A stretch of DNA of 64,000 nucleotides from an uncultured Lachnospiraceae bacterium (GCA_905199445.1 CAJKGK010000015.1:1-64000), one strand, 5' to 3'; shown: positions 24,433 to 32,657, counted from the first letter of the stretch. Made by a program: numbers and translations. Notes: generated from the letters alone by a model not told the origin.

Positions 24433-27339
24433 TCACCAAAACCCAATCACATCCGGCAGTTCCCTATTTTCCTCCCGCATCAGAGCATACCCAATTCCGG
24501 ACAGCCCGGTCATAAATCCAGGAGACAGTCTGTCCTCCAATGATAGTGCCCCCACAGAAAGTATATTTCTATTATACTGTGTTTGCCCTAAATAATCCAG
24601 CATCATCCAAAGACCCGTATTCCCATGGCAAAGACATTGATCCGGCTTTACGGTATGTTTAATTTTATCATAAATTTCTTTACTTTCCCATATTTGGTAT
24701 TTTATTCCTGTGTCCGCTTCGATATGTTTTCTTGCAATCAGGATGCCTGGAGCGCCGTGGCACCATGCCAGTGTATGGGTACCTTCTCTGTTTGTACTTC
24801 GCAGATCTGCCCAGTTGGTCTGTTGGCAATCATAAAGAGAATCCTCATAAAGCAGAGCCGCTTCTACCAGTTTTTTACACGCCAAATCTCCTGTATTTTT
24901 ATACAGCCGTGCCACCGCCATAGCGATGCCGCTGTTTCCATGCGCCATTCCGGCCAGGGGCCTGGTCTGACCAGAACACAGCCATCCGATTCCCGGAAAC
25001 AAGGAAACCGCCCCCTTTTCCAACATTTGCATCAGCTTTCTGGAAGCCTGTAAATATGACGGGTCCCCACATATTTCATACATCATCAAAAAGCCCAGCA
25101 TAACACCTGCCTGTCCGTCCAGAAGGTCATATCCGCTGATTTCATCCAGATGCGCCGCTATATACGTGCTGTGTTTTCCTGCATAGCATATATAATCACT
25201 GTTCTCCGTGATCCGATACAGGATTATATACCCGAAAACAATGGACATTTCCCCGGTAAAAAGCCCCCATCCCTCAGGTTTTTTCAGCCCCCCACACAAA
25301 AGATCTGTATAATGAAACAAATGATTTGTAAGCATACGGCTAAAAGTTCTGCACGCTTTTATGTCACCATACTTTGCCATGGCCGCCATAAAAATTTCAA
25401 TGCCGCAAATCCCGTTATACAATGACATATTGACAGGCCCCAGACCTGCCATCCCATCTGTATGATAGTAAAGTCCCATCCATCCTTGTTCCTTTTCACA
25501 GATGCAATATTCCGTCATAAGCCTGCGGGCAATCCATGCCGGTGTCAGTGGTTGATTTTTATCTCCGTCAGTTTTAAAGACAGCATTAGCGTTAAAAAAT
25601 GCAGTCTGCATGACCTTTACCTGAAAATCCATATTTTCCGATGTCAGCCGTTGGCCTATGCGCTGTAACAGCCGATCCCTGTCCCATGAAAAATAATGAT
25701 TTAATTCTATGTTGTTTCCCATAATCAAGGACGTATCTTTTGCGGTATATACAGGAAAAATCATCCGTCGTATACACGACAGCTCGTATTTCAAAAATTC
25801 CCCCTGATGTGTACCATTCAAACCATGGGGAAGATGAAGGGCCATACGCATTAGAAGCAGGGATCTTTTTTCCCCATTTTTCATCATTTCCGGAAATTGG
25901 GATAAATTCATATACATCAGGTATTCCTGAGTATTTCTCATCACAAATCTGCCCGCTGCCGGAAATGTCTTTAACAGATCATAAACCTGATTTTCTTTAT
26001 ACCTGATTAAGGTTTTAAAGGCCTCGATAAATCCCTGCTGAACCTGATCTGCATAATTTCTGAAGTTTTTGGGTTTTCCGTTAAACACCGGATGATTTTT
26101 TCCTTCTTTAACGGATGTAAAAACATAATCAATACCAATGTCCGAAGTTCCGGCATTGACAACAACCGGCATACGAAATGCCTGCTGTACATGTTGATTC
26201 TTACCCATCCCCCCGGGATTCATGCCGCCGGGGCCTGCTGCAGGCAAAATACCGGTATGCATCACCGTGTCTTTTTGTATATCTTTTAAATATATCGGAC
26301 CATGCATCAAATCCATATGCCGGTCTCCCATAACTTCTAAATCTATAAATACAGGATATTTTCCGTTGGCCACCATATTTTCCTGATGAAGATCAGACAC
26401 CCACAAAACATAGGCCAGGCACAGCTGTATGCCCAGCCGGTAATAATATTCCCGCACCTCAGCCTCGTTTTGGCATTCTTTATATAAAATTTCTTCTTCC
26501 CATCCATAAGTGGATCTGTCCACAATCCTGTAGTCCGCCGCATCCATACCCATGTGTTTCAGCAGCCAGCCATGGAACGCATGATAATACACTGCAGTTT
26601 CCAGACCATGGGGCTTATAGTATATACCGCAGCCGTTATCCAGGGTCAGACGTACAGCCGTTTCTCCGGGTCGGTGTTCATCGGATAATCCGGCCGTCAC
26701 AGACACCACCCTGGAAAAAGCACGGCCGCTGCAAAGCGTTTCCTTTATTGCCTCACGATCCTGTTCCAGACGGTCCAGCAGTGTTTCAGTGGCTTTCACA
26801 AAATCTCCTGCTTTGCAAATCAGCAGCTGCGTTAGTTCCGGATATTGTCTGAAAAATCGATTTTGGTATTCAAAATCACTGAGATATTCCTCTATATAAT
26901 ATCGATATTCCTCGCTGCTGTCTCTGCCGCAAAGGGCGCCTGCAAGCTTCTTGTTTTTTAAATCTTCGATCAAACAGCGCATACAATCGGTCAGCATTTT
27001 TTTAGCCATCTGGTGAGACAGCTGAATTTTTATCTCTTCATCAACAGCCCATGACTGAATTTTAGTCAGCTTCCGGTGAATATAACGATACAGCCGGACG
27101 TAAACAGGCTCAAACAAGCCTTTGGGTACCATGCTGAAGACCACATCCGTTCCGGCTTCACTGAAGTTGTAAAATTCTGAAGTTTCTTTGTCCTCTGTAT
27201 GCCAATCCTTACAGACAGCTTCCCATATTGCCGTCATCACCGGCTGTTCCAGCACTTCATTGATTAACGGTGCGCCCAGCAGTTTTTCCCATTCGGCCTT
27301 CAGTTCAGGACTGTTTTTTATCTGGTTTAACAGGTTCAT
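24433..27339 (-). CDS. lanM: Class II lanthipeptide synthetase LanM
   Basis: The product is 968 residues, normal length. The N-terminal two thirds is the DUF4135 dehydratase, with kinase-like landmarks CGIYYKPHGLE (about 236-246) and DLHQENMVANGKYPVFIDLE (about 309-328); it would phosphorylate and eliminate Ser/Thr to Dha/Dhb. The C-terminal third is the LanC-like cyclase with GMAHGNSGIA (about 803), TLAWCHGAPGI (about 863) and QCLCHGNTGLW (about 910), supplying the zinc ligands Cys, Cys and His. GGGGAG precedes the ATG. It lies 48 bases below the precursor gene, separated by a hairpin. Confidence 0.95.
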   Translation of the reverse strand: MNLLNQIKNSPELKAEWEKLLGAPLINEVLEQPVMTAIWEAVCKDWHTEDKETSEFYNFSEAGTDVVFSMVPKGLFEPVYVRLYRYIHRKLTKIQSWAVDEEIKIQLSHQMAKKMLTDCMRCLIEDLKNKKLAGALCGRDSSEEYRYYIEEYLSDFEYQNRFFRQYPELTQLLICKAGDFVKATETLLDRLEQDREAIKETLCSGRAFSRVVSVTAGLSDEHRPGETAVRLTLDNGCGIYYKPHGLETAVYYHAFHGWLLKHMGMDAADYRIVDRSTYGWEEEILYKECQNEAEVREYYYRLGIQLCLAYVLWVSDLHQENMVANGKYPVFIDLEVMGDRHMDLMHGPIYLKDIQKDTVMHTGILPAAGPGGMNPGGMGKNQHVQQAFRMPVVVNAGTSDIGIDYVFTSVKEGKNHPVFNGKPKNFRNYADQVQQGFIEAFKTLIRYKENQVYDLLKTFPAAGRFVMRNTQEYLMYMNLSQFPEMMKNGEKRSLLLMRMALHLPHGLNGTHQGEFLKYELSCIRRMIFPVYTAKDTSLIMGNNIELNHYFSWDRDRLLQRIGQRLTSENMDFQVKVMQTAFFNANAVFKTDGDKNQPLTPAWIARRLMTEYCICEKEQGWMGLYYHTDGMAGLGPVNMSLYNGICGIEIFMAAMAKYGDIKACRTFSRMLTNHLFHYTDLLCGGLKKPEGWGLFTGEMSIVFGYIILYRITENSDYICYAGKHSTYIAAHLDEISGYDLLDGQAGVMLGFLMMYEICGDPSYLQASRKLMQMLEKGAVSLFPGIGWLCSGQTRPLAGMAHGNSGIAMAVARLYKNTGDLACKKLVEAALLYEDSLYDCQQTNWADLRSTNREGTHTLAWCHGAPGILIARKHIEADTGIKYQIWESKEIYDKIKHTVKPDQCLCHGNTGLWMMLDYLGQTQYNRNILSVGALSLEDRLSPGFMTGLSGIGYALMREENRELPDVIGFW

Positions 27340-27353
27340 AAAATAATCTCCCC

Positions 27354-27381
27354 AAAGAAAAAGACAGGGCCAAGCCCTGTC
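27354..27381 (-). terminator. Attenuator/terminator between lanA and lanM
   Basis: On the minus strand GACAGGGC pairs with GCCCTGTC around a 3-base TTG loop, followed directly by TTTTTCTTT. It starts 6 bases after the lanA stop and ends 14 bases before lanM. Such a partial terminator would give many more lanA than lanM transcripts, the usual need in a lanthipeptide operon. Confidence 0.8.
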
Positions 27382-27387
27382 CGTGAT

Positions 27388-27546
27388 TTAGCAGCATAAA
27401 ATTGTTAAAAAAGGTCCTGCCAAAGTATTAATCCCCTTATCCTCATCACCAGTTTCCGAATTCTGAATAAAGTTTTCCAGTTCTTCGATCTCTGTGATCA
27501 TGTTTCCTGCGCCCAGATTTTTTTGTTCATTTCTGTTCATTTGCAT
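27388..27546 (-). CDS. lanA: Lanthipeptide precursor peptide LanA (52 residues)
   Basis: A short frame, ATG 27546 to TAA 27388, has AAAGGAGAAC 5-9 bases upstream of the start. The leader is acidic and helical (ITEIEELENFIQNSETGDED, residues 17-36) with the E/L pattern of class II leaders. The likely core lies in residues 38-52, GINTLAGPFLTILCC, with two Thr (41, 48) and a terminal Cys-Cys (51, 52), like the TCC ends of lacticin 481-type peptides. At most two methyllanthionine rings are possible. There is no clear GG or GA cleavage site; after Gly44 (LAG) or near Lys37-Gly38 are options. It lies just above lanM and below the two-component genes. Confidence 0.85.
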   Translation of the reverse strand: MQMNRNEQKNLGAGNMITEIEELENFIQNSETGDEDKGINTLAGPFLTILCC

Positions 27547-27576
27547 TGTTCTCCTTTAGTACATTTTACACAACGC

Positions 27577-27582
27577 ATTATA
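27577..27582 (-). promoter_or_regulatory. Candidate -10 box of an internal lanA promoter
   Basis: TATAAT on the minus strand lies 30 bases before the lanA ATG, in the 54-base gap after the kinase gene. The -35 position (GTTAAT, 17 bases upstream) is poor, so the promoter is probably activator dependent. Confidence 0.5.
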
Positions 27583-27600
27583 ATCTATTTCTTTATCGCA

Positions 27601-28950
27601 TTAACACTTGACCGTATTCTCATGATTTTTGTCTTTATTCTGATGTGTTTCAAACAAAGTCAGCTTTACATGAAAAAGTCTGTCCTGATCTGAGATTTCC
27701 GCCAAACTATTGTAAGCTTCGGCAATCCGTTTCACACTTTCCAGACCAAAACCATGGTTTTCCTTATCCGCCTTTGTTGTCTCATAATGGTCACCGGATT
27801 TTTTCAGTTCCCCTTCATAGGGATTTACCATGTCCAGCAGAAACATATGATTCACTGTTTTCAGGGACAAACTGATCCACCGCTTTTCCTTTTCCAGGTC
27901 CCAGACCGCCTCAACTGCATTATCTAAAAGGTTGCCCAAAATAATACAGATTTCACTGTCCGCCACAGGACAGAACACGGCATCCGAATCCAGCCTGAAA
28001 TGAATGTCATATTTTTCAAACAGCTCCACTTTATAATTTAATATACAGTCCAGAGCCGGAAGCCCTGTGTATTTGTGCTGGGTACGGCTGCGTTTTTCCC
28101 TGAGATTTTTCTGTAAGCAATCCGGGGCCTGCTGGGTCATTCCCTTTTCCAGATACCCCTGAAGTAAAATATCCCGCTGAATACTGTCGTGAATCTGACG
28201 TCGTTTCTGTGCATATCTATTTAACATGGATTGATACTGAACCTGTAAAAGCTTAAAATTCTGGTCAGACACCAAGGCCCGTTCCCGCATGTGAAACCAG
28301 GATTTAATCACAATAAGAACAATTGCCGTACAAAACGTAAATGAGGCCATAAAAAGCATGGCCACCACCGATCTCACCGTCATGTTTTCAGCTGCTGTAG
28401 CCTCTGAAGTTACCGGCTCAACAAAAGGCCCCGCAAAAATAATCATGGAAAGTAGTATATAGCTGAGCCTGTGCTTACAGACAATAAATTCCTCCCCTTT
28501 TTTAAAAAGCACCAGCAGGACTACCAGCGCCATAATTCCAACCATCAGCAGTAAATGGGCCCAGTGCCAGGAAATCAGATCCGTATTATCTAAGTAGGAT
28601 CTAATACTTACGCCTGCATTGAGGCAGATCATATAGACTGCCACAAGCTGAATAAATATCAGACTTCCCCAGTATATAAAATTCTGAAGACATTGCTGCC
28701 AGAACTTCACCTTGAAAAACAATACCACAATAAAAAGCAGCATAATTTCACGTATTGTATACTCTATTGAAGAAAATTTTGCAAAAAATGTGTTCACTAT
28801 ACCTATGATCATAACGCACCCGATCATGATACTGCAAAGAATTTTAGCCACCCTGTGGTTCCATCTCAGCCTGTACGGCCCTGCAGTCAAAATCACACTG
28901 CCCATAATCGTCACTACGGCTTCGATCATGGCTAATATTTGTCCTATCAT
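27601..28950 (-). CDS. lanK: AgrC-like GHKL sensor histidine kinase
   Basis: The product is 449 residues. About six membrane segments fill residues 1-225, then a coiled linker leads to the phosphoacceptor region KRRQIHDSIQRD (His about 265) and a GHKL ATPase domain with LGNLLDNAVEAVW (N box, about 345) and ENHGFGLESVKRIAE (G box, about 405). This layout is that of peptide-sensing kinases such as AgrC and ComD. Sensing of the lanthipeptide or a related peptide is inferred. It overlaps the response regulator by 4 bases (ATGA). The gene name is contextual. Confidence 0.88.
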   Translation of the reverse strand: MIGQILAMIEAVVTIMGSVILTAGPYRLRWNHRVAKILCSIMIGCVMIIGIVNTFFAKFSSIEYTIREIMLLFIVVLFFKVKFWQQCLQNFIYWGSLIFIQLVAVYMICLNAGVSIRSYLDNTDLISWHWAHLLLMVGIMALVVLLVLFKKGEEFIVCKHRLSYILLSMIIFAGPFVEPVTSEATAAENMTVRSVVAMLFMASFTFCTAIVLIVIKSWFHMRERALVSDQNFKLLQVQYQSMLNRYAQKRRQIHDSIQRDILLQGYLEKGMTQQAPDCLQKNLREKRSRTQHKYTGLPALDCILNYKVELFEKYDIHFRLDSDAVFCPVADSEICIILGNLLDNAVEAVWDLEKEKRWISLSLKTVNHMFLLDMVNPYEGELKKSGDHYETTKADKENHGFGLESVKRIAEAYNSLAEISDQDRLFHVKLTLFETHQNKDKNHENTVKC

Positions 28951-29666
28951 TTTAAATTACCCCTCCAAAGATCACTGAGGGCTTTCTTAACCGCACTGCG
29001 CTGAGGCACACTCAGGTCAATCAGTTCCCCGTCACGCATAACCAGACTGGTCCCATCAATTTCAAGAATATGCTTTAAATTCACCACATAGCTTTTATTT
29101 ACAAACCGAAACACTGCACTGTCCAGTGTTTCAACGGCCTGTTTAAGTGTACATCTGTCTCTGTAAGTCCCTGTTCTTGCATAAAAATATGTATATTTTC
29201 CTTTAATATGCAGGTAATATATATCGTCATAACTGACTTTAACTGTTTTGGCCGGGGATTCAATAATATAAAACCGCTCCTGCCGTTCTTTAAGCTGCTT
29301 AATCAGGCCTTCAAATGCCAGGGGAAGCTGCTCATCTACCCGGTCCTTGATAATATACCGCCACACATCATACTCATAACCTTTGATGGAATATTTCATA
29401 TGTGCAGTTACAAATATAATATAGGGTTCTGCGTATATCATCCGTATACACTGAGCCAGCGCCAGACCGTCCATTCCCGGCATCTCAATATCAATCAAAT
29501 AAATATCAAAATAATCGCCATCCTCTACATCCCACCTTAATTCTACGGGATGGGTATAAACCTTAATTTCATAATCAATATCTTTATCTTTGAAAAACTT
29601 ATCTGCGATCTCCCTGATCCGGTCCGCAAAAAAGAGTTCATCATCTACGACCGCAATCCGAATCAA
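28947..29666 (-). CDS. lanR: LytTR family response regulator
   Basis: The product is 239 residues. The receiver domain has the acidic pair VVDDE (about 6-10), phosphoacceptor Asp in IYLIDIEMPGMDGL (about 58), and conserved Thr/Lys (VTAHM, IKD). The C-terminal LytTR DNA-binding domain covers about 140-235 (VSYDDIYYLHIKGKYTYFY, FRFVNKSYVVNLKHI). The start is TTG at 29666 with AGGAGGGAT upstream, right after the stop of the previous gene. Candidate binding repeats are at 30458-30487. Confidence 0.92.
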   Translation of the reverse strand: MIRIAVVDDELFFADRIREIADKFFKDKDIDYEIKVYTHPVELRWDVEDGDYFDIYLIDIEMPGMDGLALAQCIRMIYAEPYIIFVTAHMKYSIKGYEYDVWRYIIKDRVDEQLPLAFEGLIKQLKERQERFYIIESPAKTVKVSYDDIYYLHIKGKYTYFYARTGTYRDRCTLKQAVETLDSAVFRFVNKSYVVNLKHILEIDGTSLVMRDGELIDLSVPQRSAVKKALSDLWRGNLK

Positions 29667-29668
29667 AC

Positions 29669-30217
29669 TTATCCCTCCTGAAAAAAGAAATACTTCTTTC
29701 GCCTGACATCATAGAAGAAGCTTTCTTCCTCCAAAATGACAAGTTCATACCTATATTCTGTTTTACCACAAATATATTTGTACGTAAATATTCCCTTTTC
29801 CTGTTTTTTCACTTTTTCAATGATTTCAGATGCAATATCACCAATTTTTCTCGGATCAGCCTCCGTTGGATACCAGCGCCCGATAATCCCCCTGATCTGA
29901 ACAGGAGTAAGCTTTACCGGATGATTCAAAAAACGAAAATCCGCCGTCAAGCTTGCTTTTGTCATCCCCAACATGTCAAGAATACTGTCAAATAATTCCC
30001 CGTTTTTTTCATATTCAAAACCCATTTTTAAATAAGCCTTCATATGCAGCAAGGCCACCCGAAGGTAAGCCTCATCCTCATGTTCCCTAAACAGGCCATA
30101 AAGTCTTTCAATGCTTTCCCTAAAAACCCGGCTCACAGAGCGATCGGCATAATGGAGACTGCCATACGCCAGAATGATGGAACTTATCTTCTGGTCTTCC
30201 TTAGGATCATCTATCAA
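29669..30217 (-). CDS. Unknown protein, first gene of the lanthipeptide operon
   Basis: The product is 182 residues and not recognised. It is soluble and helix-rich: a region of paired helices (ISSIILAYGSLHY, VFRESIERLYGLF, LRVALLHMKAYLKMGF, LFDSILDMLGM), then VKLTPVQIRGIIGRWYP, and a beta-rich C-terminal third (GIFTYKYICGKTEYRYELVIL). I used a TTG start at 30217, which has GGAGG 8 bases upstream; the frame opens at a GTG at 30238. It ends 3 bases before the response regulator start, so it is surely cotranscribed and may be regulatory or an accessory factor. Confidence 0.65.
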   Translation of the reverse strand: MIDDPKEDQKISSIILAYGSLHYADRSVSRVFRESIERLYGLFREHEDEAYLRVALLHMKAYLKMGFEYEKNGELFDSILDMLGMTKASLTADFRFLNHPVKLTPVQIRGIIGRWYPTEADPRKIGDIASEIIEKVKKQEKGIFTYKYICGKTEYRYELVILEEESFFYDVRRKKYFFFQEG

Positions 30218-30287
30218 AAAAATCGCCTCCCACAGCACAGGCTGTCGCCCCCGACGAATCCATCGCCAGAAGCGGCAGCCTTAATCT

Positions 30288-30432
30288 TGCAATCATTATA
30301 CCGCGCGCGCAGAAAAGGAAGCGCCGCATGGTATTTACTTTTCAAGCCGTGGCTTGCTGGTATAATCCGTCACGTATGTGACGGCAAGCTGATGAAATCA
30401 GCTTGGATTGCACTTTATGCAATCATTATACC
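30288..30432. repeat. 145-bp hairpin-rich segment bounded by 15-bp direct repeats
   Basis: TGCAATCATTATACC occurs at 30288-30302 and 30418-30432. On the minus strand each copy contains GGTATAAT, a -10-like box pointing at the lanthipeptide operon. Between them are at least three hairpins: CCGTCAC/GTGACGG (about 30367-30384), AAGCTGA/TCAGCTT (about 30386-30405) and CAAGCC/GGCTTG (about 30341-30355). It is either a structured leader or an inserted palindromic element flanked by a duplication. Confidence 0.6.
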
Positions 30433-30487
30433 CTGATTTTATTGATAAATTCCTGTCTGACAGTTTTATCTATCTTTTTGACTGTTT
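30425..30487 (-). promoter_or_regulatory. Candidate LytTR-regulated promoter of the lanthipeptide operon
   Basis: On the minus strand AAACAGTCA (30479-30487) and AAACTGTCA (30458-30466) are 9-base near-identical direct repeats exactly 21 bp apart, followed 27 bases later by TATAAT (30425-30430) with no good -35. LytTR regulators of the AgrA/ComE/PlnC type bind 9-base direct repeats with about this spacing upstream of weak promoters. The distal repeat touches the end of the beta-glucuronidase gene. Confidence 0.5.
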
Positions 30488-32387
30488 ATGACTTATATCC
30501 AAAATCCGGAATCTTTGTCCAGCGTTCTTTCAAATGATAGGCCGCCATCTTCGGCCGTCTGCCCCTTGTGAAAATGCCCTTCTTGTTGCCCTGCACACGC
30601 ATAATCCCCTGGCTTGTGGCAAAATCCGCAAAATTCCATACCTGTTCGCCGATGAAATTATCCAGAGTATCAATGACCCGCTCATTCATTTTATAATATT
30701 CCACCTGATATTCCTCGGTAAACATCACAGGAACCGTATCCCGAAGACCTGCCACCGTGTCCGCACCGTACTCAGTGAACATGAATGGCTTGCCAATGGC
30801 ATTCCAGCCTTCCAGTTCTTTTCTCAAAGCGACCTCCGAAGCTTCCAGTTCTCCGCCCAGTACATACCATCCAATATAACGGTTCAGACAGATCACATCT
30901 GAGAGTTTTACGGTCACATCCTCGTCCCAGTTTGGCTCCATCATGGAAACAAGGGTACACGGGCGTTTCTGGGGATCCGATGCCTTGGCTAAGTCAAACA
31001 AAGGCTTAAAATATTCATAAGCGCCTGCTGCGCTGGAATCCGGCTCATTGGCAATGCTCCACATAACCACACAGGCATGATTTTTATCCCTGGCAATCAG
31101 ATCTCGGATAACCTCTTGATGATGTTCAAAGGTTCCCACGCCGCCTTCATCATAAGGCCTAAACGTTGTCATCTCCCTGTTTTTAGCTGCCGCTCCACCG
31201 CCAAAGCGAAGATTGACCCCAACCGCAGGTGTTTCATCGATGACTACAATACCTTCCGCATCACACAGACGCATCATTTCCTCGCTGTATGGGTAATGAC
31301 TTGTCCTGAAACTGTTGGCCCCCATCCACTTCATCAGGCTGATGTCCTTGGCATTCATTACCGGATTAAAGCCACGGCCATTGGGGAAGGTATCTTCATG
31401 TTTGCCGTAACCCTTAAAATAAAAGGGCTGTCCGTTAATCAGGAATCGATTCCCCGACACTTTGACAGTACGCACACCATAGGGCAGTACATAGACATCC
31501 TCACCGTAAGTCACTCTGACCCGATAAAGATAGGCATTTCCAGGCTGCCACAGATGTACATTTTTAATCTCAAGCATGCCTTCAAATACGCCGCGGCACA
31601 CGCTGTCTCTGTTTTCAGAGGCCAGGCTCCCTGCCGGGTGCCGCAGTTGTCCCTCAGCCCGGCACACCTGCCCTCCGGTTTGATCATACACTTCCACCTT
31701 TACACCTGATGGCTCACTGTTTGTATCGCCGTTTCCCATTTCCCCGGAAATTCCTGTTGCCACCGAAAAATGGATTCTGGCATCCCTGCCTTCAGTTTCC
31801 GGAACAAGGGTTATATCTTCAATATAATGCATTGGCGTGGTATAGATCTTCACCGGCCTTGTAATACCACAATAATTAAAAAAGTCAAACTGTGGATAAT
31901 TTCTTTTCTGAACCGTTGACACACCGTCTGAATCAAACATGGATTTTTCACCGCCTACCGGAAGTGTTGTCCGGTCAATCCGGTTATCCACAGCGATTGT
32001 CAGCCTGTTTTCCCCCTCCGAAATATGGCCTGTGAGGTCTGCCTCAAAAGGCAAAAATCCCCCTTTATGCGTACTGACCAGTTCCCCGTTCCAGTATACC
32101 CGGGCTTTATGAGTCACCGCGGCCATGCGCAGTACAATTCTCTGGTTTGTAAAAATCCGGGGAACCATCACAGTCCTCTGGTAAAATACCCATCCATAAT
32201 GCTCCTTTAAATTAAAATCCTCTTTTAAATCATTGTAAGATGCCGGAACCGGCATGGTCTCGGCCTCTGTCAGCGGTCCGGCATACCATTTTTCTTCAAA
32301 TCCTCTGTTTTCCCTGTCTGCCTTAAAATCCCATGTACCGCTTAAATCCATCAGACATCTGGAATCTGTCAAAATCGGATATAGCAT
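30486..32387 (-). CDS. uidA: Beta-glucuronidase, GH2, loop-1 type
   Basis: The product is 633 residues. N-terminal jelly roll with LSGTWDFK and VFYQRTVMVP, Ig-like domain, then the GH2 barrel: FRTSHYPYSEEMM, acid/base in WSIANEPDSS (Glu about 448), nucleophile in MFTEYGADT (Glu about 538), and GEQVWNFADFATSQG. The glucuronate-binding NxK motif (GNKKGIFTR) distinguishes it from beta-galactosidases. About 16 residues between NLRFGGG and FEHHQEVI correspond to the active-site loop 1 of E. coli GUS. No signal peptide, so it is cytoplasmic. It should feed glucuronate to UxaC. Confidence 0.95.
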   Translation of the reverse strand: MLYPILTDSRCLMDLSGTWDFKADRENRGFEEKWYAGPLTEAETMPVPASYNDLKEDFNLKEHYGWVFYQRTVMVPRIFTNQRIVLRMAAVTHKARVYWNGELVSTHKGGFLPFEADLTGHISEGENRLTIAVDNRIDRTTLPVGGEKSMFDSDGVSTVQKRNYPQFDFFNYCGITRPVKIYTTPMHYIEDITLVPETEGRDARIHFSVATGISGEMGNGDTNSEPSGVKVEVYDQTGGQVCRAEGQLRHPAGSLASENRDSVCRGVFEGMLEIKNVHLWQPGNAYLYRVRVTYGEDVYVLPYGVRTVKVSGNRFLINGQPFYFKGYGKHEDTFPNGRGFNPVMNAKDISLMKWMGANSFRTSHYPYSEEMMRLCDAEGIVVIDETPAVGVNLRFGGGAAAKNREMTTFRPYDEGGVGTFEHHQEVIRDLIARDKNHACVVMWSIANEPDSSAAGAYEYFKPLFDLAKASDPQKRPCTLVSMMEPNWDEDVTVKLSDVICLNRYIGWYVLGGELEASEVALRKELEGWNAIGKPFMFTEYGADTVAGLRDTVPVMFTEEYQVEYYKMNERVIDTLDNFIGEQVWNFADFATSQGIMRVQGNKKGIFTRGRRPKMAAYHLKERWTKIPDFGYKS

Positions 32388-32473
32388 AAATAAACGTCCC
32401 CTTTCATTGCTCCTGCTACTTTATCATCTACGGTTATTGCTCTTATTTTCTCATATCATTTTTCCCTTCACAA

Positions 32474-32502
32474 TTGCAAAACAAAGAAAAAACATTGCAA
32501 AA
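32474..32502. promoter_or_regulatory. TTGCAAAA direct repeats upstream of the beta-glucuronidase
   Basis: ATTGCAAAA occurs with its core at 32474-32481 and 32495-32502, 21 bp apart, and a third TTGCAAAA at 32552-32559. They are 87-172 bases upstream of the beta-glucuronidase start codon. The palindromic core TTGCAA also occurs in the uxuA control region (19249-19254). Confidence 0.4.
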
Positions 32503-32583
32503 TTTGCTTTTTTACAACTAAAAGTTAAGTTTGAATATTATTTTCAGTTTTTTGCAAAAAATAATTTATATTTTCAGTGATTG

Positions 32584-32592
32584 TGCTATAAT
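32584..32592 (+). promoter_or_regulatory. Extended -10 promoter for the membrane protein gene
   Basis: TGC followed by TATAAT (32587-32592) is an extended -10. The -35 at 17 bases is TTTATA. It lies 65 bases before the ATG at 32658. Confidence 0.5.
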
Positions 32593-32657
32593 TGATTTAT
32601 CATCAATACATTTCAACAAATTTTTCTTAAACGTTCGAATGATTAGGAGGGGTCATT

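Noticed and set aside
30207..30329. A 40-codon minus-strand frame in the lan leader (MRRFLFCARGIM...), containing a Gly-Gly
   Set aside because: No ribosome binding site, Arg-rich start within the hairpin-rich segment, and it overlaps the better supported gene start at 30217. The Gly-Gly is probably chance.
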